In this document: piece by piece, positions 16,601 through 26,238 of the stretch
Position numbering within the stretch: position 1 is the stretch's first letter
Layout of the letters: each line of letters opens with the position of its first letter
Source of the DNA: Paraburkholderia ferrariae NBRC 106233
GTDB lineage: Bacteria > Pseudomonadota > Gammaproteobacteria > Burkholderiales > Burkholderiaceae
Assembly (NCBI RefSeq): GCF_000685035.1
Contig: NZ_BAYB01000013.1
Coordinates: 248,001-312,000, forward strand
Direction: 5' to 3'
DNA: 64,000 bases
Notes under the pieces: generated by a model
The model's database searches: none
What the model was told of the DNA's origin: nothing
Seen by the model: only the letters and a program-made list of their open reading frames with translations
Made by a program: the position numbers and the translations under genes

Positions 16601-17314
16601 ATGTTCATCGCCATTGTTGAATCCGATCCCGCGACACGGGCGCAACTGGCGAGTGCGCTGCAACGAGCAGGGCATCGCGTTACCGACATGGCCTATGTCG
16701 CCGCGCTGACGCGCCACCTGGCCGCGTATCCGTGCGACATCATCGTCGTGGGCAGTTGCGAAAAACCGGGAGAAGTCGAGGCAACCATTGCGCGGCTGCG
16801 CGCCCACCGGCGGCTCGGCATCGTTGCCCTGATCGACGGACAGGATCACGAAACGCGCGTCGCGGCGTTGGAAAACGGCGCAGACTCCTGCGTGACCCGC
16901 CCGTACGACTCACGCGAGATCACGGCCTGCGTCGAAAGTCTTGCACGCCGCATGCGCGACAGCCCGGACCGTCTCGCCGTCCGGTCCGAGCCTGCGGAAA
17001 GCGTCAAGCCGCTGGACGCGTGGCTGCTCGTATCGCGCAAATGGCTACTGCTTTCTCCAGACGGAAAACAGGTGAAACTGACCGCGACGGAATGCTCGCT
17101 GCTGTCGCTGCTGCTCGCGCATGCGGGCAAGCCGGTATCGCGCCGCGATATCGTCACGGCACTCGGCTACGACTACCTGCACTACGACGAGCGGCGCTTG
17201 CAAGCGCTGGTGAGCCGGCTGCGTCGCAAGCTCGGCGACCATCCAGAAGGCACCCCCATTCGCGTCGCGCATGGCTTCGGCTATGCCTTCACAGCGTCTG
17301 GGCTGGTTTCCTGA
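16601..17314 (+). CDS. orphan OmpR-type DNA-binding response regulator with degenerate receiver
   Basis: The 237-residue protein has a CheY-like N-terminal domain (1-115) and a winged-helix OmpR/PhoB DNA-binding domain (about 140-232, with KLTATECSLLSLLLAHAGKPVSRR and RRLQALVSRLRRKLGD). In the receiver, the beta3 strand reads CDIIVVGSC, placing Gly51 where the phosphorylated Asp belongs. The conserved Lys loop reads VTRPYDSRE with Arg instead of Lys. No histidine kinase is nearby. It probably works without phosphorylation, or through another signal, as regulator of the divergent operons. A clear aaggaaac ribosome site precedes the ATG. Confidence 0.9.
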   Translation: MFIAIVESDPATRAQLASALQRAGHRVTDMAYVAALTRHLAAYPCDIIVVGSCEKPGEVEATIARLRAHRRLGIVALIDGQDHETRVAALENGADSCVTRPYDSREITACVESLARRMRDSPDRLAVRSEPAESVKPLDAWLLVSRKWLLLSPDGKQVKLTATECSLLSLLLAHAGKPVSRRDIVTALGYDYLHYDERRLQALVSRLRRKLGDHPEGTPIRVAHGFGYAFTASGLVS

Positions 17315-17405
17315 TAATTCGCTTTCCGAAATATATTCCACTGCAATTCCGTCAATCACGCGTATCAGGCGCCGCGTGCGCCGCGCTTTTCCACATCGAG
17401 CCGTC

Positions 17406-18578
17406 ATGACCCAGCCTACCATTCTCGCTGTCGTTGGCACCCGGCCGGAAGCCATCAAGATGGCGCCGGTGATCCACCGGCTGCGGCGCGATCCTCATGT
17501 GCGCGCCGTCGTCTGCGCTACCGCCCAGCATCGCCAGATGCTCGATCAGGTGTTCGCCAACTTTGAGATCAAAGCGGACATCGACCTCGATCTGATGCGC
17601 GCGAACCAGAACCTCACCAGCCTGACGGCGAACGTGCTGACGCGCGTCGGCGAGGTGCTTGCCGAGGTCAAGCCCGCCTGCGTGCTGGTGCATGGCGATA
17701 CAACGACGGCCATGGCGGCGTCGATCGCGGCGTTCTATGCGAACGTGGACATCGGCCATGTGGAGGCAGGCCTGCGCACCGGCGATCTGCTGCAGCCGTG
17801 GCCGGAGGAGTTCAACCGGCGCGTGGTGGACCTGGTCGGCACGCACTACTTTGCACCGACGAGACAGGCACAGCACAACCTGGTGGCAGAAGGCGTGCCA
17901 GGCCCGTCGATTCTCGTGACGGGCAACACCGTGATCGACGCGCTACTGATGACGCTCGACCATACGCGCCGCCACGGCGGCGTGGCGGCCTCGCTGCATG
18001 CGCGCTACCCATTCCTGCAAGGCGAGGAACGCGTGGTGCTCGTGACCGGGCATCGCCGCGAAAATCACGAGCACGGTCTGGCGTCGCTATGCCGCGCACT
18101 GAAGCGCATCGCGACAGACGCCGGCGTGCGGGTCGTGTATCCGGTTCATCCGAATCCGAACGTGCAGCGCATCGCGTCATCGGTGCTGGCGGACGTCGAC
18201 AACGTGCACCTCATCGCGCCGCTCGACTACCCCGAGTTCGTGTGGCTGATGCGGCGCTCGGCAATCATCCTCACCGACTCGGGCGGCATCCAGGAAGAAG
18301 CGCCGTCGCTCGGCAAGCCGGTGCTGGTGCTGCGCGATGTCACCGAGCGCCCCGAGGCGCTCGAGGCAGGCACGGTCACGCTGGTCGGCACGAACGAAGA
18401 CCGCATCGTCGGCGAATGCACGCGCCTGCTCACGGACGCAGCCTATTACCGCGACCGCTCGACCCGCAAGAATCCGTTCGGCGATGGCCGCGCGAGCGAG
18501 CGCATCGTGTCGTTCCTGCGCGAGCGTTATGCGCCCGGGCAGCGCAGCCCGTCGGTCAGCGTGCCGGCGCTGTCATGA
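17406..18578 (+). CDS. wecB: UDP-N-acetylglucosamine 2-epimerase (non-hydrolysing)
   Basis: WecB interconverts UDP-GlcNAc and UDP-ManNAc. The start at 17406 (MTQPTILAVVGTRPEAIKM) fits the family N terminus; longer versions overlap the regulator gene. Diagnostic segments are GTRPEAIKMAPVI, LVHGDTTTAMAA, GHVEAGLRTGD, EEFNRRVVD, VTGHRRENHEHG, and SGGIQEEAPSLGKPVLVLRD followed by TERPEA. The length is 390 residues, close to the standard. The next gene starts inside its stop codon (ATGA), so the plus arm is translationally coupled from here. Its product is the substrate of WecC on the minus arm. Confidence 0.96.
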   Translation: MTQPTILAVVGTRPEAIKMAPVIHRLRRDPHVRAVVCATAQHRQMLDQVFANFEIKADIDLDLMRANQNLTSLTANVLTRVGEVLAEVKPACVLVHGDTTTAMAASIAAFYANVDIGHVEAGLRTGDLLQPWPEEFNRRVVDLVGTHYFAPTRQAQHNLVAEGVPGPSILVTGNTVIDALLMTLDHTRRHGGVAASLHARYPFLQGEERVVLVTGHRRENHEHGLASLCRALKRIATDAGVRVVYPVHPNPNVQRIASSVLADVDNVHLIAPLDYPEFVWLMRRSAIILTDSGGIQEEAPSLGKPVLVLRDVTERPEALEAGTVTLVGTNEDRIVGECTRLLTDAAYYRDRSTRKNPFGDGRASERIVSFLRERYAPGQRSPSVSVPALS

Positions 18579-19858
18579 AAGTGACGACGGACCTCCAGGG
18601 CCCGAACGGCCGCCTCGTGCTGATCACCTGCTTCAACGCGGACGCGCCGACTTCCGGCTACGCCACGCGCGTACTGCAAATGGTGGAAAGCTATGCGGCC
18701 CGCGGATTCACGGTCTGCGTGCTGCGCTTCGTGCCGATCGCGCACCGCGCGCGGAGCTGGCGCGAGATCTTGCTCAAGCGCGGCGCGAGCCGGGTGTTCG
18801 AATGGATCGCGCCGCCGGTCTCGCGCTACGAACTCGGCCGGCGCCTCGCGGTCTGGTGGGGTCGCCCGCTCGCGTTCGCGCTGCGGCTGCGGCTGCGGCC
18901 AGCCGTCGTGCAGGCGGAGGGCCACGAAGCCGCGGCCGTCACGCTGTTGCGTACAGCGCACGCGTTGCAGGTCGCGGATCTGCACGGAGCGGTGCCGGAA
19001 GAAACCGAATACCGGCGCCGCGAGCAAGGACTCGCCGCGGCACAGGCGACGCGCTGGTTTCATCGGCAGGAAGCGCGGGCGCTGGGGGTCTGTGATGCCT
19101 ATCTGGTCGTGTCGGACGACATGATCAGCCATTTGCGCAGCAAGCTCGGTTCGCTCGCGTTCCATCACAAGGCGTTCGTTCTCGATGTCAAGTCTTCGCC
19201 AAGCTTCACGCATGCCGCGGTACGCGTAAACCGGCAGGACTACGGCATCGCCGATGACGAGACGGTCATCGTGTATTCCGGCGGCGTGCAGGCCTATCAG
19301 CGGATCCCCGCCATCGCCAGCTTCGTGGCAACGCTCGCGAAGCACGTGAAGCAGGTCCGCTTCGTCGTCTTCACCGCTGACCCCGGCGCCGCGCGCCAGC
19401 AACTCGGCGCGCTCGCCAGCGCGGCGGGCACCATCATCGCAAGCGTGCCGCCGGCCGAGTTGCATGCGCATCTGCGAATCGCCGACTTCGGCATCATCTT
19501 CCGTGACGATCACGTGATCAACCGGGTCGCATCACCCACGAAGATCTGGGAGTACCTGCTGTCGGGACTGCATGTGATCTGCAATCGCGCGGCGGGCAAC
19601 GCCGCCGAATCGGCTGGCGCGCTCGATGCTGCGATCGTCGTGGACCCGCATCCCGCGCCGGCGGATTGGCCGCACATCGCCAGGGCCGTCGAAGCTGTCA
19701 TGCGCGAGCGGCGCAGCGGGCCGGATACCGTCGCTACTGCCGCACGCCGCTATCTGCAACAGGAAGGCGGCTGGGACAGCCGCTTCGACGCGTGGCTCAC
19801 GCACGTGCACCGCGCGCTCGCCGACCGGCACGGCGCGAGCCCGGAGACATCGTCATGA
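18575..19858 (+). CDS. glycosyltransferase, GT-B fold (GT4-like)
   Basis: The 427-residue protein starts at an ATG overlapping the wecB stop. The N-terminal half (VLITCFNADAPTSGYATRVLQMVESYAARGFTV) has the small-loop and helix arrangement of GT4 enzymes. The C-terminal half has VIVYSGGVQAYQRIP, then DFGIIFRDDHVINRVASPTKIWEYLLSG, where the PTKIWEYL motif is typical of the donor-binding region. There is no membrane segment, so it should act at the cytoplasmic face on the growing lipid-linked unit. Sugar specificity is unknown. Confidence 0.82.
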   Translation: MKVTTDLQGPNGRLVLITCFNADAPTSGYATRVLQMVESYAARGFTVCVLRFVPIAHRARSWREILLKRGASRVFEWIAPPVSRYELGRRLAVWWGRPLAFALRLRLRPAVVQAEGHEAAAVTLLRTAHALQVADLHGAVPEETEYRRREQGLAAAQATRWFHRQEARALGVCDAYLVVSDDMISHLRSKLGSLAFHHKAFVLDVKSSPSFTHAAVRVNRQDYGIADDETVIVYSGGVQAYQRIPAIASFVATLAKHVKQVRFVVFTADPGAARQQLGALASAAGTIIASVPPAELHAHLRIADFGIIFRDDHVINRVASPTKIWEYLLSGLHVICNRAAGNAAESAGALDAAIVVDPHPAPADWPHIARAVEAVMRERRSGPDTVATAARRYLQQEGGWDSRFDAWLTHVHRALADRHGASPETSS

Positions 19859-21075
19859 AAGTGCTCCAGGTCGTACCGACCTTGTCGGCGGGCGGTGCCG
19901 AAACGCTCGTGGCCGAACTCGCGCTCGCACTCGGCCGGCGCGGCCATGAAGTCGGCGTCGCGCTGCTCGCGGGCGCGCGCGGGCCGCGCGGCGCGGAACT
20001 CGCCGACCGTCTCGAAGCCAGCGGCATCGCCGTCAGCGGCCGCGCATTGCACTCGATGCGACGGCCGGACGGCGCGGTCTCCCTGATGCGCGTGGTTCGC
20101 GCGTTCCGGCCCGAGGTCATGCACTCGCATCTGTACGCGGCCGATTTCATACTCGCCGGCGTCAATGCATTGACCGTGCGTCAGCGTCTGATCCGCACGA
20201 TCCACAACACGGCGATCCAGGGCACACGTTCGCGCGCCGGCACGTGGCTGCTCGACCGCCTGTTCGCGACCTCGGTCGCATGCGGCGAGCGGGTGGCAGA
20301 GGCGTACGCAAGCTATTTCGGCGATGTGCGGAAGTCGGCCGTCGTCACGGTACGCAACGGCGTCGCGCGTATGGACCGCACCGGCACACAGCGCGACGAT
20401 GCCGCGCTGCGCGCATCTCTCGGAATCGCCGCCGATGCGTTCCTGTACGTGCACGTCGGCGCGTTTCGCGGCCAGACGCTGGCAAGCTCGCAGAAAGCGC
20501 ATGACGTGCTGCTCGAGGCGTTCGCGCAGCTTCGCGCACACCCAGCCGCGGCGCGCGCGAAGCTGCTGCTGATCGGCGATGGAGAACTGCGGGTGGCCGC
20601 TCAGCAGCTTGCGCGGCTCCTGCGCATCGACGATCGCGTGACGTTCGCGGGCGTGCTCGAGAACGTGCCGCGCTACCTCGATGCATCGGACGCATTCGTT
20701 TTTCCGTCACGCTACGAGGGTCTGCCCGTCGCGCTGATCGAAGCCTGTCTCACAGGCATTCCGGTCATCGCGACCGCCCTGCCGGAAATCGCTGAAGTGT
20801 TCGGCACGGCAACCTATGCATCCGCGCCGGTCGGAAACGCGGCGGGTTTCGCCGCCGCGATGCTCGATTGCCTGCTCGCACCAGAGCCAGCGCAAGCGCG
20901 TGCGGCTCAAGCCGCGGCACACGTGGCACGCGAGTTCTCCATCGATCTTTGCGCGGCCCGCTATGAAGCGCAGTACGGCGCGCTCATTGGGCGTCCCGAC
21001 GTGACAGCCGCGCCTCAGGCTCCAGCGTCTGCGCCCCTTACCGTTTCGAAGCGATCCCATCAGGAAACCACGTGA
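19855..21075 (+). CDS. glycosyltransferase, GT4 family
   Basis: The 406-residue protein starts with KVLQVVPTLSAGGAETLVAELALAL, the canonical GT4 acceptor loop. The C-terminal half has LLLIGDGELR, then VPRYLDASDAFVFPSRYEGLPVALIEACLTGIPVIAT, in which EGLPVALIEA is the EX7E donor motif. The ATG overlaps the upstream stop (ATGA), and its own stop overlaps the GTG of the next gene. It resembles colanic-acid and capsule GT4 enzymes, but the linkage is not predictable. Confidence 0.88.
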   Translation: MKVLQVVPTLSAGGAETLVAELALALGRRGHEVGVALLAGARGPRGAELADRLEASGIAVSGRALHSMRRPDGAVSLMRVVRAFRPEVMHSHLYAADFILAGVNALTVRQRLIRTIHNTAIQGTRSRAGTWLLDRLFATSVACGERVAEAYASYFGDVRKSAVVTVRNGVARMDRTGTQRDDAALRASLGIAADAFLYVHVGAFRGQTLASSQKAHDVLLEAFAQLRAHPAAARAKLLLIGDGELRVAAQQLARLLRIDDRVTFAGVLENVPRYLDASDAFVFPSRYEGLPVALIEACLTGIPVIATALPEIAEVFGTATYASAPVGNAAGFAAAMLDCLLAPEPAQARAAQAAAHVAREFSIDLCAARYEAQYGALIGRPDVTAAPQAPASAPLTVSKRSHQETT

Positions 21076-23246
21076 AACAAGTCTTGCAAAACCTCAAGGA
21101 CGGCCGTACCACGCTGTGGGATGTACCGATGCCCGCGATGTCGCGCGGCAGCGTACTGATCGAAACAACGACCACGCTGTTGTCATCGGGCACCGAACGC
21201 ATGCTGGTGGACTTTGGCCGCGCGAGTCTGCTCGGCAAGGCGATGCAGCAGCCCGACCGCGTACGCGACGCATTGCAGAAGGTACGCACCGACGGCCTGG
21301 TCGCCACACTGTCGGCGATCACCGACAAGCTCGATCAGCCACTGCCGCTCGGATACTGCAATGCGGGCGTCGTCACGGCGGCAGGCGCCGACGTGGGCGG
21401 CATCCGGGTGGGTGATCGCGTCGTCTCGAACGGCAAGCATGCCGAGTACGTCACCGTGGGAGAAAACCTGTGCGTGCGCATTCCCGACAACGTTCCAGAC
21501 GAAGACGCGACCTTCGCGATTCCCGCCGCGATCGGCCTGCAAGGCGTGCGGCTCGCCGCGCCGACGCTCGGCGAGACGTTCGTCGTGATCGGTCTCGGTC
21601 TGATCGGACTGCTAACCGTGCAGATCCTGATCGCGAACGGCTGCCGCGTGATCGGCATCGACCGCGATCCTTCGCGCGCGGCGCTGGCGGCGACCTTTGG
21701 CGCGACGACGGTACCCGCGGACGCCGACGTGGTAATGGACATCATCGCGCGCACCGGCGGCATCGGCGTGGATGGTGTGCTGATCTGCGCTTCGACGAGC
21801 AGCGACGAACCCGTTGCGCAGGCCGCGAAGATGTCGCGCCCGCGCGGCCGCATCGTGCTCGTCGGCGTGGCGGGCCTCGCGCTATCGCGCGCCGACTTCT
21901 ATGAAAAGGAGCTGAGTTTTCAGGTATCCTGCTCTTACGGCCCCGGCCGTTATGATCCTCGCTACGAGGAAAAGGGCTTCGACTATCCGATCGGTCATGT
22001 GCGCTGGACCGAAAACCGCAATATCGCTGCCGCCTTGCGGCTGATGGCCGATGGGCGCCTGACACCGCAAGCGCTGATCACGCACCGCTTCAAACTCGAC
22101 GAAGCAGAGCGTGCGTACGCGCTGCTGGTCGAGAAAACGCCGTCGCTCGGCATCGTGATCGGCTATCCGCAGCAGGCACCGGAGCGCAACGATGCACGCC
22201 TGAAGTCCGCTGATGCGAGCGAGCGCACCGTGCCGCTGACGCTCGCCGGCAAGGCGGTACCCGTAGCGCCCTCCGCCGTGCGGGTCAACGTGATCGGCGC
22301 GGGCAACTATGCGGGGCGCGTGCTGATTCCGGCGTTCCGCCGCGCCGGCGCGGCGCTCAACGGCATCGCGTCGCGCAATGGCGTGACTGCGGCGCATTAC
22401 GGGCGCAAGCATGCCGCGGCATTTGCGTCGACTGACGCGGCTGCGCTGTGCGCGTCGCCCGACGCGCAAGCAGTCGTCATCGCGACGCGCCACGACACGC
22501 ATGCCGAATACGTGTTGCAGGCGCTCCAGCAAGGCAAGCATGTATTCGTCGAAAAGCCGCTTTGCCTCACGCGCGCGCAACTGGAGCGCATCACCGAGGC
22601 GATGGCGGCGGCCACCAGGAGCGCGCGGCTCGCGAAACGGCCGGAGCCGATCCTGATGGCGGGCTTCAACCGCCGCTTCGCGCCGCAAGTGACGCGCATC
22701 AAGAATCTGCTCGCGCCGCTCGCGGCGCCGAAGGCGCTGGTGCTCACCGTCAATGCCGGCATGATTGCGCCCGACCACTGGACCCAGGACCGCGACAGCG
22801 GCGGCGGGCGCATCATCGGCGAGGCGTGCCATTTCGTCGATCTGCTGCGGTATCTCGCCGGCAGCCCGATCGCGTCGTTCGAGGCGACGGGCTTTGAAGC
22901 CATCAAACCGGCCTCTTGCGATACCGCGAGCATCACGCTGCGCTTCGAATCGGGCTCGGTAGGCACGATCCATTACTTCGCGAACGGGCACCGCTCACTG
23001 CCGAAGGAACGGCTCGAAGTGTTTTGCGGCGGCAAGGCGCTGGTGCTCGACAACTTCCTGAAGCTGCGCTGCTATGGCTGGCCGCAGTTCACCAGGCAGA
23101 ACCTGTGGCGGCAAAACAAGGGGCAGGAAGCGTGCGTGGCGGCGTTCGTCGACGCGATCGCGAACAGCGGCCCCGCGCCGATCCCGCTTGCCGAAGTGCT
23201 CGAAGTGAGCGGCGTGACGATCGACATCGCGCAGGAGCTGGGATGA
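21072..23246 (+). CDS. bi-domain oxidoreductase: MDR alcohol dehydrogenase fused to Gfo/Idh/MocA domain
   Basis: The 724-residue fusion starts at a GTG that overlaps the preceding TGA. Residues 1 to about 370 are a medium-chain dehydrogenase-like domain (PLGYCNAGVV, FVVIGLGLIGLLTVQIL, VLVGVAGLALSRADFYEKELSF). Residues about 395-724 are a GFO/IDH/MocA Rossmann dehydrogenase (VRVNVIGAGNYAGRVLIPAF, KHVFVEKPLCL with the catalytic-type Lys, and GRIIGEACHFVDLLRYLAG). This architecture recurs in bacterial surface-polysaccharide clusters, next to heparinase-like genes, as here. It probably oxidises or epimerises a nucleotide- or lipid-linked sugar. The exact reaction is not established from sequence. 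Confidence 0.88.
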   Translation: MKQVLQNLKDGRTTLWDVPMPAMSRGSVLIETTTTLLSSGTERMLVDFGRASLLGKAMQQPDRVRDALQKVRTDGLVATLSAITDKLDQPLPLGYCNAGVVTAAGADVGGIRVGDRVVSNGKHAEYVTVGENLCVRIPDNVPDEDATFAIPAAIGLQGVRLAAPTLGETFVVIGLGLIGLLTVQILIANGCRVIGIDRDPSRAALAATFGATTVPADADVVMDIIARTGGIGVDGVLICASTSSDEPVAQAAKMSRPRGRIVLVGVAGLALSRADFYEKELSFQVSCSYGPGRYDPRYEEKGFDYPIGHVRWTENRNIAAALRLMADGRLTPQALITHRFKLDEAERAYALLVEKTPSLGIVIGYPQQAPERNDARLKSADASERTVPLTLAGKAVPVAPSAVRVNVIGAGNYAGRVLIPAFRRAGAALNGIASRNGVTAAHYGRKHAAAFASTDAAALCASPDAQAVVIATRHDTHAEYVLQALQQGKHVFVEKPLCLTRAQLERITEAMAAATRSARLAKRPEPILMAGFNRRFAPQVTRIKNLLAPLAAPKALVLTVNAGMIAPDHWTQDRDSGGGRIIGEACHFVDLLRYLAGSPIASFEATGFEAIKPASCDTASITLRFESGSVGTIHYFANGHRSLPKERLEVFCGGKALVLDNFLKLRCYGWPQFTRQNLWRQNKGQEACVAAFVDAIANSGPAPIPLAEVLEVSGVTIDIAQELG

Positions 23247-25009
23247 CGCCATCGCAAGCCGTACGGCTGTTCCACACGGTTCGGCACCTGCACCCGGCGC
23301 AGGTGCTGTATCGCGCCAAATACGGGCTGTTGCCGCGTGCGCGCATCAACCAACACGTCGACGTCCCGGTGCGGGCGAATTCGCGCGAAGCGGTGCCCGT
23401 GCCGTTCGCCGCGGCGCCAGACGAATATCTCGGCGACGGACGCTTCCGCTTCCTGAATCAGGAAGGCGATCTGGCGGACGGCTGGAATGCGCCGCATCAT
23501 GCGCGGCTATGGCTATACAACCTGCACTACTTCAATTACCTGAATCAGGCGACGCGCGAGCAGCACGCACGTGCGCTCGTGTTGCTGATCGACCGGTGGA
23601 TCGAAGCCAATCCAGTGGGTGTTGGCACGGGCTGGGAGCCCTATCCGCTGTCGCTGCGCATCGTGAACTGGATCAAATGGGCGAGCTCGGGCCGGTGGCT
23701 TGCCGACCACGCGCTGGCGAGCCTCTATGTACAGGTACGCTATCTCGCGCAACGGCTTGAATATCACCTGCTGGGCAATCATCTGTTCGCCAACGCGAAG
23801 GCGCTGGTTTGCGCGGGCCTTTTCTTCGATACGCCTGAAGCATCGGCCTGGCTCGCGACGGGGCTCGCCATCCTGCGCCGCGAACTGCCCCGCCAGGCAC
23901 TGGACGATGGCGGGCATTTCGAATTGAGCCCGATGTATCACTCGATCTTCGTCGAGGATCTGCTCGACATCGTCAACCTGGCAATGGGCGTCGGCGTACA
24001 GCGGCGCAGTCCCGATGCAACCGCCTGTCTCGCGCTCGCACGCAAGCCGTTGCCCACCGCGCTCGCATGGCTGCATGCGATGACGCATCCCGACGGCGAG
24101 ATCGCGCAGTTCAACGATGCGGCGTTCGGCATCGCGCGAACCTATGCGGAACTCGCCGGATACGCGGAGCAACTCGGCATAGCGCTCGAACCCGCCTCCG
24201 GCACACGGACGCTGACTTCGCTGGAAACATCGGGGTACGTGCGGGTGGAATGCGGCGACTATGTCGCGCTGCTCGACGTCGCGCGCATCGGCCCCGACTA
24301 TCTGCCGGGCCACGCGCACGCGGACACGTTGACCTTCGAGCTGTCACTGGCCGGGCGACGGCTGATCGTCGACGCGGGAACGAGCACGTATGCAATCGGC
24401 GCCCAGCGCATGAGCGAGCGCAGCACTGCCGCCCATAACACGGTCACCTACCAGTCACACAATTCATCCGACGTCTGGAGCGCATTCCGTGTCGGACGCC
24501 GCGCCTATCCGGTTGATTGCGACATGCGCGGGACGGCGGGGCGCTCGGACCGTGTGCGCTCCAGCGGCAGCAGTCCGGTGGCGGTCGCGCTGCCGGACGG
24601 CCCGCTGCACGACAGTGCCGAGTGGAGCGTCAGCGCGTCGCACACCGGTTACGCGCATCTGCCTGGGCGCGTCATCCATCGGCGCACCTGGCATGGCGAC
24701 GACGACACGCTCGTGATTGTCGACCGGCTGGAAAGCGCGGAAGGCCGCACACTGACGGAACTGGACGAAACGTTCGCGACCTTGCGCTTCGCCACGCATC
24801 TGGATGTCGTGCACGGTGCCGACGGAGAGATCATCGTGCGCGACGGCGGCGACACGGTGTGCAGGATCACGCATACCGGTGCGGCTGCACGCATCGTCGA
24901 CGACTTTCATCATCCGGGCTTCGGCGTGAAGCTGCCTTGCAAACTGCTGCGCCTGCCGTTCCTGCACGCGACGCTCGTCACGCGGTTTTCGTTCGGGAAT
25001 GCGGCATGA
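23243..25009 (+). CDS. heparinase II/III family protein of a polysaccharide biosynthesis locus
   Basis: The 588-residue protein starts at an ATG overlapping the previous stop. The N-terminal half is the alpha/alpha-toroid of the family (WLYNLHYFNYLNQ near 90-105, WEPYPLSLRIVNWIKW, GNHLFANAKAL). The C-terminal half is the beta-sandwich domain (GHAHADTLTFELSLAGRRLIVDAGTSTY, then AHNTVTYQSHNSSDVW), including the His-containing loops that bind uronate in lyases. No signal peptide is visible, which is unusual for a degradative lyase and suggests action on cytoplasmic intermediates or a non-degradative role. It lies between the bi-domain oxidoreductase and a glycosyltransferase, an arrangement seen in other polysaccharide clusters. 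Confidence 0.88.
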   Translation: MTPSQAVRLFHTVRHLHPAQVLYRAKYGLLPRARINQHVDVPVRANSREAVPVPFAAAPDEYLGDGRFRFLNQEGDLADGWNAPHHARLWLYNLHYFNYLNQATREQHARALVLLIDRWIEANPVGVGTGWEPYPLSLRIVNWIKWASSGRWLADHALASLYVQVRYLAQRLEYHLLGNHLFANAKALVCAGLFFDTPEASAWLATGLAILRRELPRQALDDGGHFELSPMYHSIFVEDLLDIVNLAMGVGVQRRSPDATACLALARKPLPTALAWLHAMTHPDGEIAQFNDAAFGIARTYAELAGYAEQLGIALEPASGTRTLTSLETSGYVRVECGDYVALLDVARIGPDYLPGHAHADTLTFELSLAGRRLIVDAGTSTYAIGAQRMSERSTAAHNTVTYQSHNSSDVWSAFRVGRRAYPVDCDMRGTAGRSDRVRSSGSSPVAVALPDGPLHDSAEWSVSASHTGYAHLPGRVIHRRTWHGDDDTLVIVDRLESAEGRTLTELDETFATLRFATHLDVVHGADGEIIVRDGGDTVCRITHTGAAARIVDDFHHPGFGVKLPCKLLRLPFLHATLVTRFSFGNAA

Positions 25010-26238
25010 AAATACTTTTCGTTACCGACAATTTTTATCCCGAGACCAACGCGCCCGCTTCGCGCACGTACGAGCATGCGCGCGTATGGGTTGAAGCGGG
25101 GCATTCGGTGACGGTAGTCACCACTGCACCGAATTTTCCCGAAGGCAAACTGTTTGCCGGGTATCACAACCGCTGGTGGCAGCGTGAAACCATTTCGGGC
25201 ATCGACGTGGTGCGCGTGAAAACCTACATCACGGCGAACGAAGGCTTCATCAAGCGCACGCTCGATTACGTTTCGTTCATGCTGGCGGCCATCGTCGCGT
25301 CGCCGCTGCTGCCACGCTGCGACGTGGTGATCGGCACCTCGCCCCAGTTCTTCGCGGCGCTCGGCGCCCGCATCATCGCCATGATGCGGCGCCGTCCGTT
25401 CGTTTTCGAGCTGCGTGACCTGTGGCCGCAATCAATCGTCGAAGTGGGCGCGCTGCGTTCGGGATTCGTGATCCGGATGCTCGAAGCGCTGGAGATGTAC
25501 CTGTACCGCAGCGCCTGTGCCGTGATCTCCGTCACGCATTCGTTCAAGCGCGAACTCGCGGAGCGAGGCATCGACGCGCGCAAAATCGAAGTCGTGCAGA
25601 ACGGCGTCGATCTCACGCGTTTCACGCCAGGACCGCGCGACGCGCAACTCGTCGATGAGCTCGGCCTGACCGGGCGCTTCGTGGTTGGCTATCTCGGCAC
25701 GCACGGGATGGCGCACGGCCTCGACAAGGTGCTCGAAGCGGCCGCGCTGCTCAGGCATCGCAGCGACATCGCGTTCATCATGGTGGGAGCCGGCGCCGAG
25801 AAGCGCGCGCTGGAACGGCGCGCGCAGGAACTCGCGCTCACGAATCTGTCGTTCGTCGCGCGGCAGCCCAGGGAGCGCATGCCGGCACTGCTCGGGCTAT
25901 GTGATCTATGCCTCGTGCCGCTGCGCGACCTCGCGCTGTTCAGGAGCGTGCTGCCTTCGAAGATCTTCGAAGCGATGGCGATGGGCACGCCGATTCTGGC
26001 CTCGCTGCCACGCGGGGAAGCAACGGGGCTGCTGGAAAAGCTCGGCACGGGCGAGATCGTCGCACCGGAGGATCCGGCCGCGCTCGCCGCGGCTATCGTG
26101 CGCCTGGCTGCCGATCCGGCCAGCCTTGAGCGCTTCCGGACCAATGCGGTGCGAGTCGCGGGCGATTTCGACCGCAGCCGCCTCGCGCGCAAAATGATCG
26201 ACGCGATCGCGCGGCAGATCGGACAACCGGAATCATGA
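25006..26238 (+). CDS. glycosyltransferase, GT4 family (WbuB-like)
   Basis: The 410-residue protein begins MKILFVTDNFYPETNAPASR, then YEHARVWVEAGHSVTVVTT and NFPEGKLFAGY, the distinctive opening of WbuB/colanic-acid-type GT4 enzymes. Later come FELRDLWPQSIVEVG, VGYLGTHGMAHGLDKVLEAA and PSKIFEAMAMGTPILASLPRGEA with the acidic donor motif. It overlaps both neighbours by four bases. WbuB-type enzymes often add L-FucNAc or a related amino sugar to a UndPP-linked HexNAc, but specificity here is not determined. Confidence 0.9.
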   Translation: MKILFVTDNFYPETNAPASRTYEHARVWVEAGHSVTVVTTAPNFPEGKLFAGYHNRWWQRETISGIDVVRVKTYITANEGFIKRTLDYVSFMLAAIVASPLLPRCDVVIGTSPQFFAALGARIIAMMRRRPFVFELRDLWPQSIVEVGALRSGFVIRMLEALEMYLYRSACAVISVTHSFKRELAERGIDARKIEVVQNGVDLTRFTPGPRDAQLVDELGLTGRFVVGYLGTHGMAHGLDKVLEAAALLRHRSDIAFIMVGAGAEKRALERRAQELALTNLSFVARQPRERMPALLGLCDLCLVPLRDLALFRSVLPSKIFEAMAMGTPILASLPRGEATGLLEKLGTGEIVAPEDPAALAAAIVRLAADPASLERFRTNAVRVAGDFDRSRLARKMIDAIARQIGQPES

